Positions 45,090 to 56,014 of a stretch of 64,000 bases of DNA are shown piece after piece; the first letter of the stretch is position 1, and each line of letters begins with the position of its first letter. The notes under the pieces are model-generated. The model was not told the origin of the DNA. It saw only the letters and a program-made list of their open reading frames with translations, and made no database searches. The stretch is from Peromyscus leucopus. Taxonomy: Eukaryota; Chordata; Mammalia; Rodentia; Cricetidae. The position numbers were made by a program, and so were the translations under genes. Location of the stretch: contig NC_051075.1 in the NCBI RefSeq assembly GCF_004664715.2, forward strand, positions 38,587,958 through 38,651,957, read 5' to 3'.

Positions 45090-47600
45090 TAACAAATTAC
45101 TAAATGTCTAGGATAATAATGTTATATCCTTAGTAGGCACAGCATTTTTGACCATCAGTAGTTAAAAAAAAAAAAAAAAAACAGTAAAAATTTTAAGAGA
45201 ATATTTGGAAGTCTACAGTGTACACACCAGTGCCAACTAAATTTTAAAACTTGCTCTTTGCTCAGTGAAACAGCAGGTAACAGATCACTACTACCGAGGA
45301 CTATCACAGAGATGTGTACTAGTGTGTACACTTAAGCTGTCTATAGTCAGTGACAAATGTGTGCTTTGAGAACTGGAGGACATAAATTCTAACAAACACA
45401 AAAGCAATCGAGGCGTTTCATGGACACTTGTTGGATGAGCGTTCCAGTGAGTGAATTCAGAGTAAGCACAGAGCATTCGAATAATGAATGGCAAAAGCCT
45501 GAGATGATACTGAAACAAAGGAGGCTAAGTGCTCTTTCTTTGGGAGGGGGCACTCTCCCAGTGCTGACAGGCTCCTAAGGTGTTAGCGCGCGCACACAAA
45601 CACGAACACAAAGACAAAACAGATGATAGGAATGTATGCTTTCCAAACTGGTTCTGAGTCCACTAACTTCAGAATTCACTACAGAACTGAATTCACCAGT
45701 TACAGGCCTTTATTTATACAATCTTTATTTTGAATAAATACTTGATAGAATTCTTTTGAACACACACACTAATATTTGAGAATCACTGATCTCTCTTTCT
45801 GTCTGATGAGTTTGGGTTTAACAGAAATTACTTTAGTACAGGCTTACATACTAGGATGAGATAGAAGCGCTCAGACAACAACTGAGTCCTCACTAAGTCA
45901 TTAGCATATGTGATTGGCCTTTTCATTGCCACTGCTGCTGCTCCGAAGCAGTGTTCCAGGAAGTAGGGGTACTCCTGCTTCAGCCTCTTTAGTGGTGGGG
46001 TGACTACATTACAGAGGAGCTCAGAATCCCATTAGAAAAGGGCCACAGGAAAGTTACCAGAAAAAGTAAAACACGCTAAAACAGTAGGGGACGGTGAATA
46101 TTCAGGAAAACCACCTTTATGTAATCTTACGAGAAACAGATTTCACAAGTAAGAGCATAGAAGTAGAAGAAAGGGAGAAGGATCTAGAAATATAATAGCA
46201 AAATAGTTCAACTACTTTGATTCAACCTAGGCCTCCAAGGGTGTTAGGAAACATTTCAACATGAAGGTGTGCAGGAGGCCAGAGAACAATAAGGAGGAAA
46301 TTACATTACTACTCATTAATGGGTATGGATTAAAGTACTTTTGTATTGACTTAAAGCAGACCAGTTTAATTTGATCTAAGAAAAATTTTAAGGGAGCTTG
46401 GGTCCAGCACTGTAGAAGAATGGCCTTGCAAGTCTCGGGACAGCAAGGTAAGTAGGGTTTGGTTCACCGCAAAAATAGCTCTGCTACAGTCTATTAACAA
46501 ACAGCATGCTAGGCGACCTCAGGGTTAAAGAGTGACAGATAACTGGTTTGCAACTCACTATGTCAGTTGCAAATGAACTTAGGATGGCTCGCCTGAGACT
46601 CACATTCAAAAGATATCCCAGATTGAAATGTAGCCATCTGCATTCTAATTAACCTAGGAACTTGGACTTGTACCTGCTGTGAGTGGAGCATGTGCAGCTG
46701 AATGCAATTCTTACAAGTTTATGGAAGTCTAGAAACAACGCAGATCCTTCACAGGAAACAGTAATTAATTCACAAACTCAAATACCTTTAACGTGGAAAG
46801 CCTCAAGGGCTGGCGAGCTGCACACTGCAAACTGAGGACAGAGATGACAGAAAGTTTCTATTCCCTACTGGTGGTCTCCTGACAAAGCCAAATGAAGCTT
46901 CTGAAACAACTTGTTGTAGAAATAAAGTGCTGTTCTCCTCCATACCCCAGCTATTTGGATGGCTTCCAAGGAAACTTGACAAGTTTTAAATGTGAAGCTC
47001 AAGCTAGCTTACCCTAAAATCCATTCTTTTCCCTAAATGGAAATTGACCAAACAGGAAGTACACAGTGGCAAAGAGAAGCAACATTTGTGGCTGAAGTAT
47101 TCACTGGAAACAGCCTAGTTCTTTCTGACTGTGATAAAATGCAGAACTTCAAACTTGGGAGAAAACCAGCAAAGTTGGTTTCAGTATCGTGACACATGAA
47201 GAAGTAAAAAACAGGAAGATGGCTTCATTACATAAAATCCTCTCCCTGCACCCTCTGACCAATACAATACCAGAGCTATCAAAAGCGTACAGACACTGGA
47301 AGCACCTTATAATGTCATAAAAAGTAGTTTCTTTAAAACAGTTAACTATATTTGGTTTGAGGGAATTGGGGGATTTTTTTTCTTGGTGATTATTGAAGTA
47401 TCTGAGATACTACAAATCCATAATAACTATAAATCTTAAGTAGCTGTTAGCACTGCTGATTCAGTCCTATTATCAAACATACTACAAACGAACAAAGAGA
47501 TTGACCCTCTTGACTTCTTTTCCTACTGCTGTATAAACAATTAAAAGCCTTACTAGGTGCAATTGATTTGTATTTCAGTTTTTAAGCAATAAACTTGAAA
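45090..47600 (-). other. SINE-poor block; possible terminal exon of a minus-strand lncRNA
   Basis: No B1, B2 or ID core over about 2.5 kb, in a window where they otherwise recur every few hundred bases. Two minus-strand AATAAA signals lie close together (TTTATT on + at 45709-45714 and 45724-45729). Read on the minus strand the DNA resembles a long 3' UTR or lncRNA exon. No open frame of note. The human locus has PSMA3-AS1 in antisense over this interval, so a related terminal exon is possible. This is inference. Confidence 0.35.
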
Positions 47601-47604
47601 CAGC

Positions 47605-47725
47605 ATAACTGTGTGGTGGTAGTGTACACCTTTAATCCCAGCACTTGGGAGGCAGAGGCTAGCCTGCTCTACAGAGGAAGTTCCAGTATAGCCAGGACAA
47701 CACAGAGAAACCTTATCTCGAAAAA
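47605..47725 (+). repeat. B1 SINE with deletion
   Basis: GTGGTGGTAGTGTACACCTT head; GCAGAGGCT jumps to AGCCTGCTCTACAGAGGAAG; AAACCTTATCTCGAAAAAAC. Confidence 0.9.
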
Positions 47726-47849
47726 ACAAAACCAAAATGGTCACAAAACAAAACAATGGCACACCAATACAATCCCTGATGAGCATTCAATAAGAATAAA
47801 TAAATAAATAGAAATAAAGCTGACTGGAGTGTATGGAGGAAGTAATTTC

Positions 47850-47960
47850 TTGGGCTTGTCTTTTGAGGCAGCATCTCTCTACAGAGCCCTGGCCTGCCTG
47901 GAACTCAGTATGTAGACCAGGCTGGCCTCAAACAGAGATCTGCCCACTTCTGCCTTCCAA
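47850..47960 (-). repeat. B1 fragment, reverse
   Basis: TTTTGAGGCAGCATCTCTCT, GTAGACCAGGCTGGCCTCAA. Confidence 0.8.
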
Positions 47961-48510
47961 TACACTCTTGGTTTACTCTCGCTTGGGCATCTCTAATGCT
48001 AGCTAATAAGAACAATCAGAACATCTGACTCAGACACTTTCCTATGCATAAGTGGTAATGGGTCCACCCCACACACTGCCACACACCCCCTCCCTTGATA
48101 AAACCAAGGTAGGCGTGACATAAAACACCTGAGAATTTGTTCCTCTGCAGTAAACAACACCAGCAACATCACAACTGCTAAAATTACTGTCAGAGTCTAG
48201 AATTCTGATTCTCAAGGGTTCTTAAATTTTTTAGGGATGGATGGACATAAGAAGCATACTTATACATTCCTATCTGAAAAATACAGTGCTGGACTAGAAC
48301 CTTAAAATAGCTGTAAATACTAAGCCTATGAAACGCTCTCTAAGTAAAATTTAATTCTGTGATGTATCTGAGGTCACAGCCAATGAGTACAAGCTTATGA
48401 CTAGAACATGTAACATGTTTTTCAAGTCCAAGCTTTCTGTATTAGGATGCACATTCAAGACACTGTCTTGTGGAATCATTGTGAAAATTCTGGGAATTAA
48501 GTATCAACAG
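47961..48510. other. Unassigned intergenic DNA
   Basis: Nothing recognised beyond AT-rich unique sequence. Confidence 0.35.
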
Positions 48511-48513
48511 ATT

Positions 48514-48675
48514 TGCCGGGCGTTGGTGGCGCACACCTTTAATCCCAGCACTCGGGAGGCAGAGCCAGGAGGATCTCTGTGAGTTCGAGGCCAGCCTGGG
48601 CTACCAAGTGAGCTCTAGGAAAGGCGCAAAGCTACACAGAGAAACCCTGTCTCGAAAAACCAAAAAAAAAAAAAA
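48514..48675 (+). repeat. B1 SINE (young cricetid type)
   Basis: GCCGGGCGTTGGTGGCGCAC head, GGGCTACCAAGTGAGCTCTA, GGAAAGGCGCAAAGCTACAC, A tail. Possible target-site duplication AGTATCAACAGATTTG at 48500-48515 and 48676-48691. Confidence 0.95.
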
Positions 48676-48686
48676 GTATCAACAGA

Positions 48687-48688
<2 letters not shown>

Positions 48689-48718
<30 letters not shown>
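48689..48718. repeat. (GT)n microsatellite
   Basis: GT run ending GTGCGCGC, directly after a young B1. Confidence 0.93.
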
Positions 48719-48726
<8 letters not shown>

Positions 48727-49077
48727 TCGGGTGAAAGGACAACCAACAGAAGTCTGTTCCCTCTTTCCACCATGTGCGCCAGACTGGATCAAATGTCATC
48801 AAATGTTACCTGCTGAGCCATCTCACTGGCCCCAATTCTGGGGGTTTCTCAGCTAAGATTATAACTTGCCTCTTTAGATATATGAATTCCAACTATAAAC
48901 CTGATATTTTAACTTACTGCTCCATTCCTGGGAGTCTCAGTTTTCCAAACCCTGACCAATTTCACAGCACCCAGAGACCAAGCAAATAGCCTCCTAAGAG
49001 AAAGCCCCGTTCAGTTCCTACTTTCATGCATAGAAGCACTATGGCACCAAGATTAAAAAAAAAAAAAATTCCGTGGT

Positions 49078-49455
49078 GTCCTAGTTTGCTTTGTTTCTGT
49101 GATAAACACCATGCAAAAGCAGTTATTTCAGTTTCTACTTCCAAGACATAGTCCATCACTAAAGAAAGTCAGGCAGGATTCAAACAGGAAATGAAGCAGA
49201 AACTGGGGAGGGATGCTGGCTCACTCTCTGGTTTATAATTAGATGGCTTTTTAAAAAATACTGCCCAGAGATGGTAATGCCTACTGTGGCCTGGGCCCAT
49301 CTACAGCAATTAGCAATCAGAAAACTTCTCACAGGCATGCCCACAGGCCACCCTGATGAAAGCAATTCTTTTGGAGTTGAGATTTTTATTCTTCCTAGGT
49401 GACTCTAGGTTTATTCTCGGTTGTGTCAAGCTGATAATAAAAACTAACCAGTACA
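49078..49455 (-). repeat. Solo-LTR-like rodent interspersed repeat
   Basis: On the minus strand it opens with TGTACTGGTTAG and GACACAACC-like words, includes CCTGTGGGCATGCCTGTGAG and GACTATGTCTTGGAAGTAG, and closes near AAACTAGGACACCA. I recognise this as a common old rodent LTR-type repeat (MaLR/RMER kind). Exact family not certain. Confidence 0.6.
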
Positions 49456-49739
49456 CAGAGAGATTCTGAGTTCAGTAATTTATCAAGACACATAGATTAC
49501 AAAAAAACTTAAGTCTTCACCAAATTTTTCTCCCAATTTACTGCTAGCAATAATAAAGATCTGAAAAATATCAGCTATCATCTAAAAATCCCTTTGAGAG
49601 CTAATTAAACAGAGTACAGTAACTTTTAAAAACCAAGAAATTCTAATAAAAATTCCTAACATCACGTGGACAGTCTTGAGTATTCTATCCCTGGATGTTC
49701 TTGAGTATGACTTCATCCTTCAAGTGGTTTCATTTTTAG

Positions 49740-49945
49740 GTGACTTATCGGTCGTGTGTTTTTTGTTGTTTTAAATGCATAGGTGGGGTGTGTAGGATCA
49801 CGTGGGGTGTATGTGGAGGTCAGAGGTTTGGAACTGAAGTGTTACCCTTAGGAACATCAGCCACTTCCTTTCAGACAAGGGTTTGTACGGGCCTGGAGCT
49901 CACCAATTCCACTAGAATGGCTGGCTACTGAACCTCAGCCCCTCT
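49740..49945 (-). repeat. Old rodent SINE-like fragment
   Basis: GTGTATGTGGAGGTCAGAGG, TTTCAGACAAGGGTTTGTAC and GGCCTGGAGCTCACCAATTC recall a common GT-rich rodent repeat next to a B1-like segment. Confidence 0.45.
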
Positions 49946-49949
49946 TTCC

Positions 49950-50340
49950 ATTTCCCCAGTGGAGGATTTCAAGTGCATGCAAATCTGTGCGGGATATAAT
50001 CAACTTTCCTCATTCCATCTATCATCTCTTCAATGATTTTTCCTTCATCATCTATTTCTAAGCAATAGTAGCTTAGGTTGAATGTTCCATGAACAACTCC
50101 TTCAGAGGCAAGTAAATAGTCTAAAGCCAAGCAAAATTTTGGTAAATGGCACTGCATTTTGTTTGCTGTCTGGCTAGAACAAGAACCTTTGCAATTTCAT
50201 TGGTTATAATCTCAAAAACTTCCTGTAATCTGATGATGTGATTTAACATGTAATGGGAGTATGATAGTCCCAGGATCCCTTCCATCCATCCTTGTGGTCG
50301 GGCTGCAATACTGAACGATACGTTCGGGGCCCACTAATTA
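49950..50340 (-). pseudogene. Retroviral env transmembrane-subunit remnant
   Basis: The minus frame gives MLNHIIRLQEVFEIITNEIA (heptad-repeat helix), then LALDYLLASEG in the position of the immunosuppressive-type segment. The C-X6-CC loop that follows is damaged: the first Cys and one Cys of the pair are replaced (HGTFNLSYYCLEI is what is seen). The downstream helix is EEMIDGMRKVDYIP. A stop follows at about 49,969. No fusion peptide or surface subunit is visible. This type of TM is found in gammaretrovirus-like envelopes, including syncytins. Confidence 0.7.
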
Positions 50341-50689
50341 TCCTTCCAAGTCCTAATCTGTAAAGCTTGTTGCTTCTTCGTGTTTCTAGTCCTCATGTGC
50401 CTGTATGCCTTACTGCTCACATCTCTAGCAAGGGGCAGCAGCAGAATGACCTGGTTGAAAGGAACCCAGCACACAAAACCCTCTGTAGCACTCCGTAAGC
50501 TGTCCTCTCATGTCCAGTGTAGTCCACGGGAGCTTGTCATTCCTTTGTCAGCTCTACAGCCCCAAGCCTGCCCGAGATGAGACCAATGTACAGCAGTTAG
50601 AGCTATTGACTTTAATTCCTTGGGAAGCTACCAACTTTGCCTCCTGGACCACTTTATAATTTCCTGGGAAACTGCAGTACCTTCTGGTG

Positions 50690-51540
50690 TTCCTAATAGT
50701 GCAGAATGGCCAATCATTTTAGGATTGGTACAGTCTCTAAAAGTTCTATGATTTCCCTGGCACATTTTTTTTTTTCCTCCAGAACTATCAGGCCCCTTTC
50801 ATTATATAGGGCCCTGTGTACAGAGTTAGAAGTAGGCACAGAGTCTGTATGTATGTTGATGCCTATCCCAGCAGCCAGCGAGAGGGCTAAGGACTGCCTG
50901 CCCTCGATGCTCAAGTCTCCTTGGGCAGGTTTAGCCACAGTGGTAGAATTAAGTGTCACTATTATAGAATAGCCAGCAAAGGGTTCGCCTTCCTTGACAA
51001 AGTTTCTGCCACCAATGAAAGTCTATATTGGTCTCTTTAAAAAAAGGCTGATTGGGCTGGATAGATGGCTCAGTGCTTAAGAGGTCCTGAGTTCAAATCC
51101 CAGCAACAACATAGGTGGTTCACAACCATCTCTAGTAGGATCTGATGCCCTCTTCTGGCTTAAAGACATGCATGCAGATAGAGCACTTATATACATAAAA
51201 CAAATGAGTAAATCTTTTAACAAAACAAAAATGATGAGGCTGGTCTATTAGGACTGGGTACCTGGCAAATACCTCATCCATGACCTCAACAGTCATGATC
51301 TGGTTGATCTGGCCCAACAGGCAGCAAACTTTCACCCCCAAGTGAAAGCCTTCCCTGGTATCTGATGATCATCCTGGCATTGGTGAGCCAATACTGACCC
51401 TTCTATCCACTGAAGTCATTCCTTCCTGAGCACCCAGAAGGTTAAATCCTGGGGCATGGTCAAGTTTGGTAGCCTCTGCCACTTAATTGCTGTGACTGCT
51501 CGAGGTATGGTGGCCAGCCCTGAAAGACAAGAGTCTAGCT
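50690..51540 (-). pseudogene. Retroviral pol remnant: end of RT and RNase H
   Basis: One frame reads TNARMIIRYQGRLSL then LLPVGPDQPDHDC, which matches the RT-to-RNase H linker region of class I retroviral pol. Another continues VEVMDEVFARYP up to the B2 insertion. After the B2 the frame resumes as VTLNSTTVAKPAQGD, NIHTDSVPTSNS and ALYNERGLIVLEEKKK. The first catalytic Asp is present. The conserved Glu position (about GRQSLALS) appears substituted. Frame changes and stops at about 51,380 and upstream make it a pseudogene. Confidence 0.72.
51055..51220 (+). repeat. B2 SINE inserted in the retroviral pol remnant
   Basis: TTGGGCTGGATAGATGGCTC head, GAGTTCAAATCCCAGCAACA, GATGCCCTCTTCTGGCTTAA, short A-rich tail. 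Confidence 0.92.
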
Positions 51541-52509
51541 GTCAGGACCCCAACATGTAAGTTAAGAAGGCTACTGTGGCACCAGTGTGTTCATGCACAC
51601 ACAGAATGAAAGGCTGCACTGTCTGGGAGTCCAAGCTGGGCACTTTATTTAGTGAGGGCCTGTTAGATCTCTTTAAAGGCTCCTGGTTCATTTTCCCCAC
51701 AACAGGCTGAGTATCTGGAAGGTCTTCGCAGACAGGAGTAGTATTGGTTGGACTCCTGGTGCTTTAAACCTGAGTACATGAAGTTAAGAGAGGCAGCTCG
51801 GGATGGTTTCCAGTTAGACTCTAGTAGCCTCAGGGGACTGTACGGCCTCAGATGGAGATGGAGCTGCAGCTACAACGGATGGCAGAGGTGCTGACGGCGC
51901 GCTGACAAGGGCACAATTCTCACCAACGGGCTTCTTAGGGTCTGGTCCATGTTTTGAGCTGTTGTAAAATCTCTGCTAGCATGCTTTTTACAATTTTCCT
52001 CCAATGGGGCTCACAGCCACTGTGGGCAGGAAAGAACTGCATATATCTAGCAGACAGGGAATGGTACTGGATCCCTTTGACAACTCTCAAAACACAAGGG
52101 CAGGGAGGGAAAGAGGATGAACTCCCTCCATCCATTACTAGCCACATCTCCTTGGGGATATTTCATGTTCTTTAGTCTTCGTGGGTCAGAGCTAGAAATC
52201 TCAGTATTGGGACCCCAGTAAGGCTGGGCTAAGGATCACCAGGAACCAGAGCAGACTCAGCTACTGCTTTGGCCTGTGTGGTCAAGTCCCTTGTCTGACT
52301 CCTTTAAAGATACTCATACATTTCCAGCTCGCCATGCTACCTTGAGCCACTTTAGAAGTCCAACCTGTATCAACTACTTGGGCTAGTCCTGGGGTTCCAG
52401 GAAGTGGTCAGGCCCCTCTTCTGGCTCCCAGGACTTAGCAGGTTCTAATGTGCTTCAGGGGTCTCTGCCCTGGCGAAAAGGGAGGCGAAATCACCATCAC
52501 CAAATCCCA

Positions 52510-53000
52510 GACAGAACCATCAAGAACAAAGAGACAGGACACCAAGGCTTCTGGAGGAAAACGGTTTTTATTTGTGGTAGACAGACTAGACTGTCTAGAC
52601 TATGTACAGCCTTTGATATGATTTTTGTTTCTCTGCCTCCCATACATGGCAACACATAATTTCACTGGCTATTTTCAAACCACAGGGTGGGGGGATTCTG
52701 GAAGTGCCAGAATGCAGAGGAAGCAAGCAAGGGCTGCGTGGGTAATGGACAAGGTCACACATAAGCATTCTGGCAGAGCCTGGAGCACATGGTGGTCTCC
52801 TTGCTCTTCCTCCAAGGTCTACGGGAAGGCCTGCTACCAAGTGCTGAGAGTAAGTGACTGCTGAGTGCTCAGCTCTAAATAGGACATTTATATAACCCAC
52901 TTCAAGGCTCAGGGGACATCACAGAGGAGGCAGAAAGAATGTAAGAGCCAGGGGAAGCCAAGAGATACGCAACCCTGACCTGACTGTTGCACCCTTGAAC
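52510..53000 (-). repeat. Possible 5' LTR of the minus-strand retrovirus remnant
   Basis: On the minus strand a TATA-like GGTTATATAAATG (about 52885-52897) is followed some 320 bases later by AATAAA (52567-52572) and a T-rich CTGTCTCTTTGTTC tract, the expected order of U3, R and U5. The outer edge and terminal TG/CA were not found, and no second LTR supports it. Confidence 0.3.
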
Positions 53001-53529
53001 TCATGGTAGCTACTCAAGATCCTCCACTCAAGATCCGAACAGGATTGGGCCTGCTAACATCTGCTAACATCTCGTCAGGAAGGGAGAGGGTCTCGTGGGG
53101 CCTCACCCCTCCCTGAGTAGTTACACAGCTTGCTTGATAGAGGGAGCTTTCTTCAGGAGTGTGTACTCACTGATAGGGTGCCCTACACTTGTAAGCAAAG
53201 CCAAGAGACTTACTGGACGGGAGAGGAAAAACCCTCGACATGGGGACAGACATCAGAACACATCCAAGTGCAAGTGGGGATCAGTGGGAGCAGACGAGTA
53301 CAACATTAAAAACAAAGTAATAAAGACGCCAGGCACAGTGTGCACACTTGTAACTCCAGCACCAGGGCCCTAGGGAGACTAAGGCAACATGCCATTCCCA
53401 GCTATATGATGGGAGCCTGTCTCAAAAACAAACAAAAAACCAAACAGACAAAAGCAGACTAGTTAAGGTTCAAAAAAAAGGAAGTGTATGGCTTAGAAAA
53501 CTGAGAAACAAACCAAATAAAAATATCTT

Positions 53530-53675
53530 GTCGGGCAGTGGTCACACAGGCCTTTGATCCCGGCACGTGGGAGGCAGAGGGAGGCAAATCTCTTGAGTTC
53601 AAGGCTAGCCTGGTCTACAGAGTGAGTTCCAGGAAAGCTAAGGCCACACAGAGAAACCCTGTCTTGAAAAAAACA
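53530..53675 (+). repeat. B1 SINE
   Basis: GTCGGGCAGTGGTCACACAG head, GTGGGAGGCAGAGGGAGGCA, AAACCCTGTCTTGAAAAAAA. Confidence 0.92.
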
Positions 53676-53681
53676 AATCTT

Positions 53682-53825
53682 AAGGTGAGTGTGATGGCCA
53701 ATGCCTTTAATCCCAGCATTTAGGAGGCAGAGGCAAGGAGGATTTCTGTGAATTTGAGGCCAGCTTAGTCTACAATAGTGAGTTTCAGGCCATCTAAGAT
53801 TTGACCCTATCTCAAGAGGCAACAA
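53682..53825 (+). repeat. B1 SINE, second tandem copy
   Basis: AAGGTGAGTGTGATGGCCAA head, GGAGGCAGAGGCAAGGAGGA, ACCCTATCTCAAGAGGC. Confidence 0.85.
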
Positions 53826-53829
53826 CAAA

Positions 53830-55250
53830 AATTAAAAATCATCTTTAATTGATGTTCATCCCCCAGTCTCAAAGTCCTCTGGAAACCTGAGAGGGCAAAT
53901 GCTCCACAGGATTCCGGCGTGCAGCTGATTCTAGCAACTCTGACAACACAGACCTCACTTTTCTGCCCTCATCTTTTTGCCAGGCCTCCTTTCCCAACTG
54001 TTTTACTATCTGAAACAGCTTTTCTCAAGAACTCCTGCTCACAACTTTCCATTTACTAGCCCTGGGTTCTGCTTGCTTAAAGGAATGCTTCTACAATATG
54101 GAACCTTCACTGACCTTTCACCAGGAACCACTATTTAAATCTTCAAAAATAACCAGCTGGGCACGAGGTTGCACCGCCTTTCATCCCAGCACTTGGGAGG
54201 CAGCAGCAGGAAGATCTCCTAGTTTGAGGCCAACCTCTTTTGAAGTATTTAGATTAACTTTGCATGGTTAATCATGGTATTTATTTTATTCACACTACAC
54301 TCCCTAGGCAAAGGTCTTTGGAGGAATGTCATTAAGTAATCCAGGTCTGCTGTAATCCCTATGCTGAAATGTGCTGTCATTCTAGTTTAATTACTTGTGA
54401 ATGAAAACCACCATTCATGTGGTCATAAAACCAACAACGAAGTCCAACAGGGCAGAAGATCATCCATGTATGTAAGTATGCCTTAAAAATAATAACAACA
54501 GCACCCATTCTGGCTTTTGAGCTTAGAGCCCTGTGGATGGCAGGCAACACACTTACAAGCAAGATCAACATCCCTGGTGCCCAAAATAAAAAGTCTGATT
54601 AGAATTATGTAATCCCCCAAACTCAATCTTTTGGGGGAGCAGCTACAGTCAACTTAGCTGAATCCATTCTATTTCTCAACATATCCCAATGCTTCCACAA
54701 ATAAACTGTTTTCCGAAGGGTTACACAAGTCCACACATGCATACACATATAACATGGCCAATCATTCACTTAAGGATGAAGTAAAATTACAAACCAGAAC
54801 CAGGCTTTTAAAACAATTAGCAGATCCTAGGTCTTCCAGAGCCAGAGCACCTCGGTTCTCCCCACAAAAGCCAGTGTTATTCTGAAAGATAAAGAGTGCA
54901 TTATGAGCATGTTTCACCTTAGACCAGAACACACGGTTATGTTAAAAATGATTTTGCCTCTGAACTGCCTTCACCAATACGAACTTCCTACATCAGGCTT
55001 TTATGAATAGTAAAAGAATGAAGCCAAGCACACACACACCATGTTCTGTGATAAAAACATCAAGTACTAATAAATACAAAGTAGAAGCAAGGAATCACGG
55101 GGTATGCACAGGAAGTAGTCCCCCACTACTCTGGACACTGAAGCAGAAAGTCCTCTGAGCCCCAGAATTTGGAGTCTTCAGGTAAAAGTGAAATCCTATC
55201 TCAAAAAAAAAAAAAAAAATCCAGACATTGGAACACATAAGCGGGCAAAT
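53830..55250. other. Mostly unique intergenic DNA
   Basis: A short B1 piece at 54150-54240 (GGGCACGAGGTTGCACCGCC). Otherwise no repeat core. A good minus-strand acceptor (TTTATCTTTCAG, exon side from 54882 downward) lies here. Confidence 0.4.
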
Positions 55251-55259
55251 AAATAAATA

Positions 55260-55425
55260 CCCAGGGCCCAGGAGATGATTCTGTAGGGCAGAGTGCTGCT
55301 AAGTCTGGTGACTTGAGATGGAGTGTTAGAACCTACATGGGAGATGGAGAGAACCAATTCTCCCAAAGCTGTCCTCTGACCTCCACCCAGATGGTGCCAT
55401 GTGCACACCATACCCTGAAATAAAT
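55260..55425 (+). repeat. B3-type SINE, diverged
   Basis: CAGGGCCCAGGAGATGATTC, AAAGCTGTCCTCTGACCTCC, CATGTGCACACCATACCC. Confidence 0.7.
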
Positions 55426-55599
55426 GTATAAAAAATGGGGGAAAAGCATTAAAATGTCCTGACCTACTATTTCAGTAAGAAATACCACCTATGGCAGCTA
55501 GTTACATTCTCACTGGAATCTGTAAAAGCTCGTTTGTTCTTTCATTTACACCTGACACAATAATCCAGCAAAAGGTCTAGGGGTAAGTATGTTGATACA

Positions 55600-56010
55600 C
55601 TCTTTTTGTTGTTGTTTCTGAGGCAAGATCTCATTAGGCAGCCCTGAATGGCCTCATGGCCCCACTCTCCAAAGTGCTAGAACTACAGGCTCGCATTACC
55701 AGGCCCAGCTGATATATCCTTAATGGGTTTTTTCAGTCTTCATATTGTGCATGCAGTGGAGGAATCCGAGCTCCTGAGGCACCGAGGCCAAAAGGCTGAT
55801 GATGTCGTGTGTCTTCCTGTCCACTTTCTACTATTTTTCCTTACTAAAACTGGCTTCACTGGCTGGCCATCCAGGCCTCAGGGATCTACCTTGCTGCCTC
55901 TATTCACTGAGCAATGGAGTCAGCTCTGTGTGCGCACACTGGGGATCTGAACTAAGCTCCTCATGCTCCTGCAGCGCGACTTCTATCCACTAAGCCATTT
56001 TACCAGCCCT
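55600..56010 (-). repeat. Old B1-like and B3-like fragments, reverse
   Basis: GTTTCTGAGGCAAGATCTCA at 55615 and CACTAAGCCATTTTACCAGC at 55988. Confidence 0.5.
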
Positions 56011-56014
56011 CAAT

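Larger units (their letters stand above)
49950..52560 (-). mobile_element. Broken endogenous retrovirus (class I type) with pol RNase H and env TM remnants
   Basis: Read on the minus strand, the order is: possible LTR edge and leader (52,560-52,400), undefined gag-like DNA (to about 51,560), end of reverse transcriptase and RNase H (51,540-50,690), then an envelope transmembrane segment (50,340-49,950). The RNase H part is recognisable by NIHTDS with its catalytic Asp (50843-50845) and by ALYNERGLI. The env part has LALDYLLASEG followed by a degraded cysteine motif. Stops and frameshifts occur throughout. The integrase and env surface region is missing between the two parts. A forward B2 (51055-51220) interrupts pol. 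No 3' LTR was found. Nothing here can make a working viral protein. Confidence 0.7.
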
